Made by a program: the position numbers and the translations under genes. A DNA stretch of 64,000 nucleotides from Congeria kusceri (lineage: Eukaryota; Mollusca; Bivalvia; Myida; Dreissenidae): NCBI GenBank assembly GCA_027627225.1, contig CM051025.1, positions 53,400,681 through 53,464,680 of the forward strand. Reading direction: 5' to 3'. Below, piece after piece: positions 24,650 through 36,520 of the stretch. Every line of letters begins with the position of its first letter. The stretch's first letter is position 1. Under the pieces are notes generated by a model. The model searched no databases. It saw only the letters and a list, made by a program, of their open reading frames with translations, and was not told where the DNA came from.

Positions 24650-25582
24650 CTACGGTACTGATTTATTGCGTTTATTCTGGCCAGAAGAGACCGGTATGCT
24701 GCATTCAGCTATGGACAGCAGTTTATTCGTAAGATTTTTGCAGAATAGAAGAGGATCTTGAGTGTGAATGTCTGCCATGGATAGATCTGCACAGAGATCC
24801 CTAAACTGGTCCCAGTTGGCCTTAGTAAATATAAATCTAGGTTCCCCTGAACTTTGGGTATCAGTTCCCTGTGTAATATAGTTACACAGGGTGACTATTT
24901 GAGGGAAGTGGTCAGATCCTAGGCTATCGGGTAACGGTTCCCAGGCAGAAGTGCTAGAAATCTCAGGGCTGGCTACTGTGAGGTCTATATGAGTCATAGC
25001 TCCTGTGTAGTCAAGCCTGGTTGGTGAACCGTCATTGAGCAAAATGAGGTCTTGCTCTTCCAACCAGGCTGTGACTGCTTTACCTCCCGCATCAGATTTA
25101 GGGGAACCCCAAGCGGATTGATTTGCATTAAAGTCCCCCGTATAGATGACATCATGGGGTCCTTTAATGGTCCGTAATTGTGTGCTAATTTTATTTAAAG
25201 ACTCAAGATCACATCCTCTTGAGTATATGTTAACCAGGATAAGAGGTCGGTTCTTATTTATAATAACCTTAATTGCCAGCACTTCGATAACAGCACTACC
25301 ATCAGCTTTTAAAGAGTAATTCACACTCAATACCTCATAGTTGATGTTATTTTTAATGTAAAAAGCTAACCCACCAGCAGAGTTATGGTTCAAGTTGCAG
25401 TGGTTTTCATACTCAATATTAAAGCCAGGAATAGTTTTATATTCACTGCCTTTAAACTTAGTTTCTTGTAAAATTGCGACTTGTATGGATGGGTTTGTGT
25501 CTAGAAAACGTTTAACTTCAGTATGTTTAACCGAAGACAAACCACCTATATTAAATGAGACAATATTAAACCTACTGTCCAT
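24650..25582 (-). CDS. LINE ORF2 N-terminus: APE-like endonuclease domain (truncated ORF)
   Basis: ATG at 25582 is taken because it overlaps the ORF1 stop. The domain is complete, with all usual catalytic motifs: SFNIGG at residues 9-14, LQETKF (Glu40), YTGDFNANQ (Asp150, Asn152), THIDLT (Asp200) and SDHF (Asp224, His225). This enzyme nicks target DNA to prime reverse transcription. A TAG codon at the end of the domain, within what should read VP-Tyr/Trp-WSDECAKAV, cuts it from the RT. The next 160 bases hold further stops, so ORF2 is a pseudogene although this domain reads intact. Confidence 0.85.
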   Translation of the reverse strand: MDSRFNIVSFNIGGLSSVKHTEVKRFLDTNPSIQVAILQETKFKGSEYKTIPGFNIEYENHCNLNHNSAGGLAFYIKNNINYEVLSVNYSLKADGSAVIEVLAIKVIINKNRPLILVNIYSRGCDLESLNKISTQLRTIKGPHDVIYTGDFNANQSAWGSPKSDAGGKAVTAWLEEQDLILLNDGSPTRLDYTGAMTHIDLTVASPEISSTSAWEPLPDSLGSDHFPQIVTLCNYITQGTDTQSSGEPRFIFTKANWDQFRDLCADLSMADIHTQDPLLFCKNLTNKLLSIAECSIPVSSGQNKRNKSVP

Positions 25583-26640
25583 AGTGGCCCTCAATTAACC
25601 TGCGTCTAATGTTGTTAACTGTAGCCGAAGGGGACTTCAACATAGTTTTACGTCCCAAAATGGGCTGATTTTAATTTGGCAGGTGTTTTGCATTGGAGTG
25701 AGGAGGGAATGGGAGGTTTCGTGGCAGAGTGTGCCGGCTTTTTGGGTGACCCAGAGAGTTCTCCGTTGCATGCGGGCTTGGGATCGGCTCCGTCACCCGT
25801 ATGGCTTTCTTTGGGTGGGGTGGAGGTATTTTTATCTTTGCGTTTGACTTTGGGTATAGACTCTTGGCTCCTAAGGAACCTTGAGTCTATTTTATTACAT
25901 ATATAGGACTTGACTCGACACCCAGTGGACGTTGCTGTTGCAGGTCCTTAACTATCTCAGTTACCAAGTCAATGAGCTCACTGACATGGATGGAGCGATA
26001 TTTTTTACCTTTACCTGTACGGTTTTTGATACTTATAACTGAATCCCCTGTATTAGAGTTACTAATACTGTCGTTTGGAGCAGGGCAATTCATGGGGGAC
26101 GTCTGGGTGTCGACCATATGGGGGCTGTTAGGAGGGGCACTAACCACGGGCTCCTTCTCAATCCCACACACATCAGAGATAGACAGCTGCGAGTAAATGC
26201 TGCTTTGCACTGACACCAGGGAGTCGTGCCCTGTAACATTAAATACGGTGTTGTCCGAAATGGTCGAACAGCTCTCCGTAGGATAGGACAGGGCGGAGGA
26301 CTCGCTGAGACCACTAGTAGAGTGCCCGGGGGGGAGTAATACCGTCTCTTTGGATGGGGGACCCGGGAGACTGGGGGGGGGGGTGTTTATCACTCCGAGC
26401 AGCAACCTTATCTGTATATAAACAAGTAGCACTTATAGGTCTCGCTACAGGGGGGCTGCGGGGGGAGGATGCTTTCTCCTTATCCCCCACAGGAGCGCAT
26501 GATTTATTTATGGGGCCAATACCGTATCATGCTTAGAAGTTGACATTAAGGTTTTGCTCGGAGGTTGGGCACTCTCATTCGTGGTAGCTATTGACAGTGC
26601 ATTTAATCGCGACTCCGCCTCAGACCAGTTCACCCTGCGA
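25570..26640 (-). pseudogene. LINE ORF1 remnant
   Basis: A serine/proline-rich, low-structure coding region split over frames. The frame at 26432-25887 contains TGHDSLVSVQSS, ISIKNRTGKGKKYRSIHVSE and LIDLVTEIVKDLQQQ. A second frame follows with KVKRKDKNTSTPPKESH, and a third gives the C-terminus LKSPSATVNNIRRRLIEG, which ends in a TAG overlapping ORF2. A G run of 11 bases near 26375 is one frameshift site. The upstream start NWSEAESRLNALSIATTNES (near 26620) ends at a TAA. I see no RRM or CCHC motif. In LINEs ORF1 is an RNA-binding chaperone; this assignment rests on position. Confidence 0.65.
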
Positions 26641-28480
26641 CTGTTAGAGTGTTAACAAGCTTTTTCTCCAATTTGACCTTGTGACTTTGTTTTTGATCGC
26701 ACATGACCCAGTTTCAAACCCGGCTGAGATATCATTGGGACAAATGTTCTAAGCAAGTTTCATATTGATTTGCGGCCTTTAGAGTGTAACAAGCTTCATA
26801 AAGTTTCCAATATAGCCATATAAGGAAAACTACCCAGCCCCCTGGCGGCCATGTTTTTCAACGGAGGGCAACCATTTTCGAACTCGGCCTAGATACCATG
26901 GGAAATCTTTTGATCAAGTTTCAAGACGATGAATGGGGTTATTTACCCTCGGGAGGGACTTCGGTTAAAAACCATTGCCCCGAGCACACTGCTTAACATT
27001 TAAAACTCTGCTTACATGTAAGTAAAACTATAATACATCCCTTCTTTTAAAGGGTGTGACACATAAAATCTTTGCAGTGTGGGTACGGTGCATTATATAA
27101 AAATCTATGCGCAAAAATATACCAGAAGTACATAAAAATACTGTTTTTAAATAAATCTTTGTAAATAGTAAAGCGAAACAGTCATATATGCTTTAGAAAT
27201 ACATTTTCTTAATATAGACAACACGTGTATAAACTTTAAAATTGAATATACAGCCTTTAAGAGGAATGCGATAGCGTGGGAACCTAATTTGCATACTGAG
27301 CTTGATGCTCAAAACGGATAGTAATTGAACAAATCGAAATTCTCGTTACTAATCCGTCTGACCAATCAGCGTGAGGCTTATATAATGACGTTAGGGTTGG
27401 ACGAGTATGCACTATTATGAACAACTGCAAAGAAATATTGAAAACAATAGATCTGCTAGATGAAAATATGCAGATTTTAATATGAAAATGTTATAAAATT
27501 TGGGAGAATTAATTTCTCTATGAATGTAACATAATTATATATGCTTTAATAAAGTATGAAGAAACTTTGATGTGTAATTTGTGTTAATTTATTGTTGTCT
27601 TTGCAGTTTAATACTGAGATAGAAAAGAAGAGAGATGATAGCCCAACAGAATAAGATTTAATGATGGTAACACATAATTTTACATGTATCATCATTTTTC
27701 TAGAGCCATTTTTCAGCATATGTTTGGAGTCTTATTAACTTAAAGATCTGGAAGAAATATATGATTTAATAACCATATACTTTTAAAAAAGTTTGGAAAC
27801 AAGGGTAAAATAGTACCAGTTGTTTATTTAAAATAAAATAATGAACAGTTTAATGTTTTACCAGATCTCTAAGTGGTTCAACATAGTTGTACAGAGATAG
27901 ATATGATATTTGCATGTCTTTGCTATAATTTTATGTTGCCGGTATATAAAAAGGCAGAAAATGAACACTAGGTTACTTAGAAATGCTGTCATAATAAATA
28001 ATACGCTGAATAAAGTGAGTATTATAATGTAAAGCAAAAAATGGTTGGTATTTAGGGTTCTCTAACCCTGTTGAACTGTATGTGGAGTAAGAATACTCCT
28101 TATAATAAGTAAAATGCATCAAGGTCACTAAATAGTGAATATTTAATACAATATAAATGAAAAAAGACTTGCGTAGGCAAGTATGTTACATGTATGTGTG
28201 TAAGTAATTTTAATTTATTAACATTTGTGCGACATGCGTTTTACTTATGTTGAACGCTTGCAGACAGGGAATATAGCGAGGTGCTCCAACTTAAGACCCT
28301 GTCTGTTTGGTACCTTAAGAAAGTTGGGCTATTTTAAAATGGTGGTTCCCCCGCGGGTGGCATTAAAACAATTGTAAAAACTCCATTTATTTATATACAT
28401 AAAAAGCAGCAATAGAGGCTGCTAGTTACAGAACAGTCACCTAGATAGGGCCACTTTAAAACAATATGGTAAGAACTTAA
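26641..28480. repeat. Long repeat copy R2, collinear with R1
   Basis: Starts gagtgttaacaagctttttc right at the LINE 5' edge. It contains ctggcggccatgtttttcaac and the ctcggg...cccgag hairpin (26948-26953 / 26979-26984), then acacataattttacatgtatc, accagatctctaagtggttca and cagacagggaatatagcgag in the same order and similar spacing (offset about 11.1-11.4 kb) as R1. Confidence 0.75.
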
Positions 28481-29099
28481 CCTATAATACAGTTAAGAAA
28501 CATGAACATCATTTATAATATTTACAAGTTAAAAATACTTTACATGGGTGAATATGATACTGTGTACCTTTAAGGTAATACAGTAATGAATTAGGTAAAA
28601 GACATATAGCCACCCTGGGAGGGATAAAACGGTATTTTGGAAGTGTAGGATTGGGAGGCCAGCGGGGGTTGGGGTCTGGGTTGGGTTGGAAAGAAGGGGA
28701 GATAATTGAATGGGAAAGGGCATAGCTATTGGAGTTGTGTCCCATGGACCAGAGGGAGTGCACGGCAAGACTAAATTATTTAAAAGTAAGCAAAAAAGCG
28801 GAAAAGACATAAAATCTAAAAAAGTTGAATAATTCAAGTAGGAAATGATACCAACTCGGTAAAAATGGACTATGATACGGTATTTTAACTAATCCCTGAT
28901 AAAAAACTTGCAAGGGGTCATATCCAGATAGTAAAAATGGATATAATTACATAGATAAAACGGACAGTATGCCAAAGATAATAATATTAAAAACTCCAAT
29001 ATCTATTAAGTGGTATTGGTCTTGCTTAGTCCGAATGCAATTAATTGCAAGGTTCACAGATCCTTGCGCCGTGCACTCCAGTCCTATGTGGTTCTTTGA

Positions 29100-29846
29100 G
29101 GATGAGAGGGGAAGGGGGGTGTCAGAGGGGAAGGGAGGGGGTGCAATGCAGTCAATTGTACCCAGGAAAATGGATGGCCCCGCCCTTTCTGTTTATTAAA
29201 AACTGCAATAAAAAGGGGGCTTATTAAGATACTGAGAAATGTAAATGGTGTACTAACGTAATAATCTCGTCTGAAAAATGTTTTTAAAATAAGGAATACC
29301 AGGTCAATACCATTGACTTGGTTTAGAAAGGGCAGGGAATTCCATAGTTTCCCAATAAAAGCTAAAACAATAGTTAGCATTGAAAACTCATAGAGAGACA
29401 ATGCAATAAGAAGTATATACAGAAACTGCAATGTATCACAAAAATAATAAAAACAATTACAGGAACTGTATAGAAGTTGGTTGGGTGTTGACTTCTCCTA
29501 CCCCACCCCCAAAGACCTAGATCTTGTTAACTGACAGTCTAGAAGGAATTTTGTCAGGGCAGCAAAGACCGGGCCCCTAGACGCTACCTTGGGGTCTAGC
29601 ACGTTGGTAAGGTTTAAAACTAGTCCATGGGAGTGCAATGCGGCCCGGAGCTGGTCCCTCTGCCCTGTAAAGGTGTTGCACTGTAGCAGTAGGTGGGCTG
29701 CTGTGAAGGGCTCCCGGCACCGCTGACATGCAGGGTATAGCCCAAGGACATACTTGCCCGCGCCACCAGGTAGAATAGTGGCTCCTATCCTCATGCGCGT
29801 GATGGCTTGGTCAAGCACAATGCTTGATGAGTATTTCAAGAAAACT
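29100..29846 (-). mobile_element. 5'-truncated relative of the LINE (C-terminal end and 3' region)
   Basis: The minus-strand frame 29839-29498 encodes 113 residues that align block by block with the C-terminus of the LINE at 21797-22130: KYSSSIVLDQAITRMRIG against KYASNIMIDKCISRLRMG, GAGKYVLGL against CAGKYILKL, and CQRCREPFTAAHLLLQC against CPQCGIPFTADHLLTQC. The downstream 3' region (ctgcaataaaaag...cttattaa) also resembles the larger copy. The 5' truncation at about 29840 is directly followed by the 'gttaacaagcttttt' repeat, as at 26640. The left limit is uncertain. Confidence 0.75.
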
Positions 29847-29849
29847 AGG

Positions 29850-30065
29850 CCAAATATTTAACTAGTGTTAACAAGCTTTTTCTTCAATTTGACCTAGTGA
29901 CCTAGTTTTTGACCCCACATAACCCAGTTTCGAACTCGGCCGAGATATCATTGGACAAATGTTCTGAGCAAGGTTCATGTTGATTGGGCTAAAAATGTGG
30001 CCTCTAGAGCGTTAACAAGCATTATAAAGTTTTCAATAAAGCCATATAAGGAAAACTGCAGAGCC
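29850..30065. repeat. Partial third copy of the R head
   Basis: ctagtgttaacaagcttttt followed by gacctagtgacctagttttt and ggccgagatatcattgg. It ends after 'gccatataaggaaaactgc', where R1 and R2 continue into the ggcggccatg segment. Confidence 0.8.
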
Positions 30066-33000
30066 CACTGTCACTTCCTGTCAGACACTATAACAATGCG
30101 TGAAATCATTAACATATTTCAAATAAATTATGAGTGTTTGCTCGAAATCGTCCATTATCCCACATGGATCATTTTAATTATGGTTTAATCTAGTAACCCC
30201 AGCTATTGGTGTAGTTCACAGTTCAAGAGATATATAGTCCCTTTCAAACACCTTAAAACATTTCAGCAACGAAGCGTAACGAACCAAGGGGTCCATCCGG
30301 TAAGTGCTAGAACCGACGCGAACCGGTGCTAGCACATGAAGTATCGAACAGCGCAGCCTGCATGGTAGTGGTTGATGAACAGTTGTTTGATACAGTCGCC
30401 ACACTTCAGCTGTATATGTTATATATTTGCAGAATGTAGTATGTTATACTCCAATGTTTCTTCTGTCGCTCTCACATCATGTCCATATATAATTGTATGC
30501 TAAAAAATGCATTGGCGGAATTACAGCTGCTCGATATCTGGATCTTCTAAGGCGGAAAATATGCCCTTCGAGACTTTTTTTGATTCCAGATGTAATTCCA
30601 GCCAAACATACTAAACAACGTACAACAGATAAATCTTTAAACAACAACATAAATGAACAATAAATAAAAACACATGAAATTATCATACTCTAATGAGACA
30701 TATGCAAATAAAATTGCAGACTGTATGTAATATTCTTTGTTTTCATTTCAGAACCGATTGTACCCTCTGTATCAGTTGGAATGAAAATCAAAATAAACAA
30801 CCATTTCTTCTTGTAATTGTTGTCATATTTATCATTGCGCTTTTCTTTGGTGGTATAAAAAAAAAACGAAGACCCAAAACCAAAGCTATATATAGAACCA
30901 TATTATTTTGTGCAATCAGACAAAAACATGTCCATGTGGGTTAATACATATCTGTTTATTTAGCAATACAGGTAAAATTATTCACACTTAATAACAGCAT
31001 CTCATCATCTTGATTATTGTGGAAGCAATCAGTTAGTTTCTTTAATACTATTAGATATCACAGTCAGGTTTACAAAATAGCAATTCAACTTTTAAGGTGT
31101 AATGTAGCCACGTTTGTGTCATTTATAATGTAACCTGTGTCTCGTAGTAATTTTTTATCCGCGCAACAAAGACTACAATAAACGAATAGTTTGATTATTT
31201 AGGCAAACATTTGATACTGTTTTGAAGTATTTGACATTTTGTGACTATATTTGTAAAGAATTTTGATTCATTTAGGGTAGATTTGGGTCGATTTGGGGGT
31301 TTCGTGCCGCCGGGCATTGGTCAATATATAATTATATATATATATGTAACTGCGGTTAAACAAATGGCTGCTGTGGATGTGATAATTTGTAAAAAATAAT
31401 AGACTAGTGCGTATTCGAAAAATAAGAACCTTAAAAAATAAAAATAATAACCCATGCAAATCTGTTTGGGCTCATGTATCTAGGACTTTTACAGGAAAAA
31501 TGTATCATTTTGTTCAGTTGATTTTTTTCTGGATTTACTTCCAGCTACACAAAGAGTCAAAGACTGCACAGAACGGGCCATCTTTTCAGACTTTCAGACA
31601 GCAAAGTATCTGTACACATATTGATCGTATTCAAAGGTAATTATTATGTAACAGTATCATGGGATGAACAGTATCTTGAGAATAAGGGATACATGTAACT
31701 GAAACCACTACACATTTCATAATAGTTTTTTAAATTTCTATCTGTGAATTGTAAGCCCCGACTTGTGTATCGGAACTTCGCTTACCCAACGCCCTAATGT
31801 AATTTTCCGACAAGGCTTTGATCCTTTCACCAATTATTAAGTGCTGGGGTGTTACTCCATATACAGTGTATTCCCTTGTATAAGTACTTTAACTGGTTTA
31901 TTAATCCCTGGCTATATGGATTAGGAATTTGATTGGCTGGGACATAATTATTGTTTCTTTCAGGAAGAATGAACACAGGGTGAACTTGGCAACCTGAGAA
32001 TCCCCCATTTAACTCTGTATTTATAAAAAAAACACTTGCAAACTATGTTTATACAAGGAATTTGTCAAACATACACAACTTAAATTATATTGGTTTGGTT
32101 TTTAGACTGGGGTGATAGCCGGAGTCTTAAGTGTAACCGAAAATCGAAATCACATGTCGCTTTTGACCTGGCAATTGCACAGTGACCTTTCCTGCTTCTC
32201 TGCTTTCAATATCGTGGAACAGGGGACATCACTGATAGCACGCCAATCAGAACTGCGAAACAATTCCTTGCTATCAGTGGATTGGTCCACTAAATACTAT
32301 CAATACATTAATTCAGAGATTGCTATGGATAGATGACAAATAGATCCATTGCGAACAATCAATATTTCCTTTTATGCCAACTTTACAAGTACATGACCTA
32401 TAATGTCAATTCGATATGTTACCTTGTGTGTGTTTACGAAGTTTATACAACTATAATTTATAACTTTTCGTGACCTTTAACTTTATTTTGCAAGCTGCAG
32501 TCTTTCAGCGTTCAGCGCTTTGAGTTAGCATGCCTTAACACTTTCCTATAAATTATATTATAATACCTTTATTTTACTTTTACGTCAAAGACATAGTCCT
32601 TTTATAAATTCAGTGCAACAATAATCAAAACATGCTTACTGTGTATATAATATACATTATTAATCATCTGATACACAACCAAAAGTTATTAAAGTGTCAT
32701 GTAAAAAATGCTATAGTTTGAAGCTTTAAACTGTTATTGCTTTCAAGACAATGTTGCCATCTTTTACAAATTTATATTGAAAATTGTCATTAATTCTTTT
32801 CAAATTTATGTCAGAAAATTCATTTTTTGGTGGTAGTCACTGGAAGATTGAGGGTGAAAAAGGGGTGCAATTCAAGGGCCATGATCATTGTCTGAGATGC
32901 CATTATTATTACAGTATGAATTAACTGAGACCAGTAATGCATGAATAACACTTTATGTGATGAACAAGCATATACTAAATTGTAAACATATATGTTAGTT

Positions 33001-33249
33001 GGTCATTGACTATTGTTGTATGCATAAAGACTAATACAGAATTGTATTTTGTACATGCAATTTAAGAAGCCTCGACTTGCAGTTGGCAGCATTTGATGCA
33101 AAGGAACCAATCCTGCAGTTTGAAACACTGCAAACTCTGCACTGGAGCACGTGCTGTCACATAGATACCACCCACTTATGTTGGAAATAGATTGCAGGAC
33201 CATCAATAATGGGTATTTGGTAAAATCTTTTTATGTTAAATCTTTTTCA
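30066..33249. other. No convincing gene apart from the exon-like segment at 31545
   Basis: AT-rich. Scattered frames (30693-30944, 32112-32336) lack coding signature. Confidence 0.5.
31545..31636 (+). CDS. Exon-like segment (92 bp), coding or non-coding
   Basis: A long pyrimidine tract and acceptor (tgatttttttctggatttacttccag) and donor TTCAAAG|GTAATT bracket 92 bases open in two frames. Frame 1 reads LHKESKTAQNGPSFQTFRQQ onward. Its phase does not match the 35674 exon directly. It could belong to a lncRNA. Confidence 0.2.
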
Positions 33250-34545
33250 CGAAGAATGGTGAAGGGGCATTAAGTGTTACCCCTGTCCGTGCATGCGTCC
33301 GTCCGTCCTTACAAAATTTCGTGTCCGATCAATAACTTGGCAGAAATGTTCACCATTATGAGACAATGTGTCGCGCGCCAGATCTAGGTCAAACCTCCAA
33401 GGTCACATTTGGAGGTCAAAGGTCAAAAATAGGCCGTGTTCGGTCAATAACTATGTCACTTCTGGATGGATTTTGAAATTACTTGGAAGAAATATTCACC
33501 ATCATGAGACGATGTATCACGCGCAAGATCCAGGTCCATACCTCCAAGTTCAAGGTCACACTTAGAGGTCAAAAGTAAAAAATGGGGTCTGTTTTTTGTG
33601 TCGATCAATAACTTTGTCATTTCTTGATGGATTATGAAATTACTTGGTAGAAATAATCGCAATCATGAGACACTGTTTCATGCGCAAGACCTAGGTCAGT
33701 ACCTCCAAAGTCAGTGGCCAGACTTGTAGGTCTGAGGTAAAAATGGGGTCTGTTTTCGTGTCCGGTCAATAACGCTGTCATTTCTGGATGGATTGTGAAA
33801 TTACTTCTCAGAAATGTTCTCTATCATGAGACGATGTGTCGCACACAACATGCAGGTCCCTATATATGAAGGTCACACTTAAAGGTCAAAGTCACAAATG
33901 GGTCTGTTTTTCGTGTCTGGTCAATTATTTGCCATTTCTGTGTTGATAGTAAAATTACTTTGTAGTTTACCATCATAAGGCGATGTGTTATGCGCAAGAC
34001 CCAGGTCTGTACCTTCAAGGTCAAGGTCACACTTAGAGGTCAAAGGTCAAAAATGGGATCTTTTTTGTGTCCTGTCACTAACTCTATCATTGTTTGATGG
34101 ATTTTGAAATAACTTGGTAGACATGTTCACCATCATGAGACAGTGTTTCACGCGCAAGACTTAAGACTATATCTCCAAGGTCAAGGACACACTTGGAGGT
34201 CAAAGGTTAAAAACGGGGTCTGTTTTTCATATCCAGTCAATAACTCTGTCATTTCAGGATGGATTGTGAAATTACTTTGCAGAAATGTTCATTATCATGA
34301 GACAATGTGTCGGACGCAACATGCAGGTCCCTACATCCAAGGTTAAGGTCACACTTAGAGGTGAAAGGTCAAATATGGGGTCTGTTTTTAGTGTCTGGTC
34401 AATAACTCTGTCAGTTCTGCATGGATTTTGAAATTTCTTGGTAGATATGTTCACAATCATGAGACGATGTGTCACTCACGAGACCATGACCCATTTCTGT
34501 GACCAGTCCCACTCAGTGGGGCATTCGTGTCCTATGGACACATTT
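33250..34545. repeat. Tandem array of about 150-162-bp mollusc-type monomers
   Basis: Eight copies of catgagacgatgtgtcgcgc (near 33360, 33508, 33668, 33828, 33977, 34137, 34299, 34461), each followed by aggtcaaggtcacacttaga-type and gtcaataactctgtcatttc-type sequence. Flanked by ggggcattaagtgttacccc at the left and agtggggcattcgtgtccta at the right. The ORFs inside are repeat translation. Confidence 0.9.
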
Positions 34546-34654
34546 CTAGTTTTAGTTTAAGACTTTTGTTATAACTATATTCCTTTATTCTATAGTTTAT
34601 TTCATTTTATTTTGATAAAATAAACATACAATATAATCCTACATGTACATTTTA

Positions 34655-35560
34655 ATGCTCCCCGATGAGTGGAGCATATAGTTACCGCTTTGTTTGACCG
34701 TCCGAATGCTGATACAATCGCCATTCAGTTTCTCGGGTGTCAAATGCTCTTCCCTAAACATTTTATCAATCATACTCAATGTCCTGTCTGCCTTTCCATC
34801 ATTCTATCAGTCTTTATTTCTGCAGGAGATTTAAGGAACTAATAACTCAAATTCAATCAAATTTTATATTCCTACCAAGACTTGAAGAGGAACTGCAAAT
34901 ATTTGTCAGGATTGTTATGGGATGAGCATTTTTCTGGGAGTAATTGTCCTCTGATTATAAATTGGATTTTTGCTTTTCCACTTGGCTATGGATGGAATGA
35001 ATTTAAAATGTTTGCGGCAATAAAATGGTATGTAGCGCTCATGATTCAGGTCCCTAGGTCAAAGTGACCTTTGACCTAGGGACCTGAATCATGAGCGCTA
35101 CATACCATTTTATTGTCAAATTTCAAAATTGGCACTTAGCTTGTCCGTGCTTTAACTTGCTATGGATTTTAAATACTGCTTGGCACAAATGTTATCCTAT
35201 TATATGAGATGGCATGAAGCGCATATAAACCAGTCCAAAGGTCAATGTCACACTTAGAGGTCAAAAGTTGAAATTGATTTTTTGCTGCTCTAGACTTTAA
35301 CTTGGCCATGAATTGATATGGGGATCTCCAAATTACTGGTCACAAATGTTTGCCTAATCTCAGCACAAAGTCACATACATGAACCAGGACTGTAGGTCAA
35401 AGGACACAAACTGGTAACTTGATCATTGATGGATGAATTTCAAAATTACATTGCACACATGTTTTCTTCAGGAAGACACCGTCGCAGGTATGAATCAGAT
35501 CCATAGGTTAAAGGTCAAGGCCACATTTAGAGGTCAAAGCGGCATCGGGGAGCATCCATC
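34655..35560. mobile_element. Dispersed mollusc repeat with short inverted ends ATGCTCCCCGATG
   Basis: Left end atgctccccgatg (about 34657) and right end catcggggagcat (about 35544) are a perfect 13-base inverted repeat. The interior holds degenerate 160-bp-type monomers with 'ggtcaaaggtca..cacttagaggtc' words and the 35018-35115 palindrome. Confidence 0.6.
35018..35115. repeat. Perfect palindrome: 47-bp arms, 4-bp loop
   Basis: Left arm 35018-35064 (caataaaatggtatgtagcg...ggtcaaag) and right arm 35069-35115 are exact reverse complements, with tgac between them. It lies inside a mollusc tandem-repeat element. Confidence 0.95.
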
Positions 35561-35673
35561 AGTTCTTTTGATATTCTGTTAATATTATAATTGTTGTTTA
35601 ATAAAGAAAACTGAGTAGACAAGAAATAAAATATATGCAATACCTGATAAAAACAATGATATGTTGTTTTCAG

Positions 35674-35748
35674 GATGACAATTCGTACAAGACTATTTGT
35701 GGGAGAATGGCATTAGGCTGGTTATCTACTGGAGGATTTGGAAATATG
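35674..35748 (+). CDS. Candidate 75-bp internal exon, unknown
   Basis: Strong acceptor (gatatgttgttttcag) and donor (ATATG|GTAATG) bracket exactly 25 codons, open only in phase 0: DDNSYKTICGRMALGWLSTG plus GFGNM. A phase-0 AG at 37080 (cgattgtttcag) would continue with GGT GTT TAA and end the protein, which is possible but unproven. It sits between repeat blocks. Confidence 0.25.
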
Positions 35749-36029
35749 GTAATGATTTAGAAGAACACACATGTAAAGAAATGAATATATGATAATAAAT
35801 ACCCAACATCAACTCCCCATCATAGGTGGAGAGAATTCGCTGTGTTTGAAAAAATGTTAATGAACAATGCATGTGAACACTGTAAGTAATGGTTTTAACT
35901 CATTACATACAAACATCTCTTAAATGTGTTTACAAAACCAGCTAAATTAAAATTAGTCAGTTAATACTTACTTTTTGTAGCTTTCGCACTCTATTAGCTT
36001 TATTTTTCTCGAGCCCGCTTGTGGTCTGT

Positions 36030-36520
36030 TTCACAATGGCGTTTTGGTGTATGTGCATGAGCGCATCTGTTCGTGCGCGCCTCCTTCTGATCATGTCCAG
36101 ACTTTTAGTTCAGCATTCATCGGGATTTTAAAATATCTTGCCATACATGTTCACCACCGCATTACCTGTGTTCACCACCGCATTACCTGTGTCCCTAGCT
36201 CAAAGGTCAAGGCCACACTTAGAGGTCAAAGTTCAAATATTGTCATAATACAGCTTGTGCAGACTGTTAATTCATCATCCATCAGCGAATTTTAAAATAA
36301 CTTGCCACAACTGTTAACCATGTGGAGACGGTGGCATACATCTGTATCCCTAGCTGAAAGGTCAGGGTCACACTTAGAGGTCAAAGGTCAAATATGGACA
36401 TAATACAGCCTATCTGGACCAGAAGTATTTCATTTGTGAGTTGAGTTGACATAGTTTTGCATAAATTTTCACCATTTTCTTGACAATGGGCTTGACATGT
36501 TGCCAACAGGCATCTAGTTT
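36030..36520. repeat. Degenerate mollusc-type repeat with a duplicated 23-bp segment
   Basis: Carries the same 'aaggtcaaggccacacttag' words as 33.3-35.5 kb. ttcaccaccgcattacctgt occurs twice in a row near 36149-36192. Confidence 0.75.

Larger units (their letters stand above)
21650..26640 (-). mobile_element. Decayed non-LTR retrotransposon (LINE) with ORF1, endonuclease, RT and RNase H
   Basis: Read on the minus strand, the order is ORF1 remnant (26640-25570), APE-type endonuclease (25582-24650), reverse transcriptase (24489-22963), RNase H and a C-x2-C-x7-H-x4-C knuckle (22700-21797), then a short AT-rich 3' region. RNase H after RT is typical of I-superfamily-like LINEs (family knowledge). 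ORF1 and ORF2 overlap: ORF1 ends at the TAG inside the first codons of ORF2 (ATGGACAGTAGG at 25582). Several stops and frameshifts make it inactive. The 5' edge abuts the 'gttaacaagcttttt' repeat at about 26640. The 3' edge is not exactly defined. Confidence 0.9.

Noticed and set aside
33368..34475. Several frames of 65-68 codons on both strands
   Set aside because: They recur with the 160-bp tandem monomer and are repeat translation.
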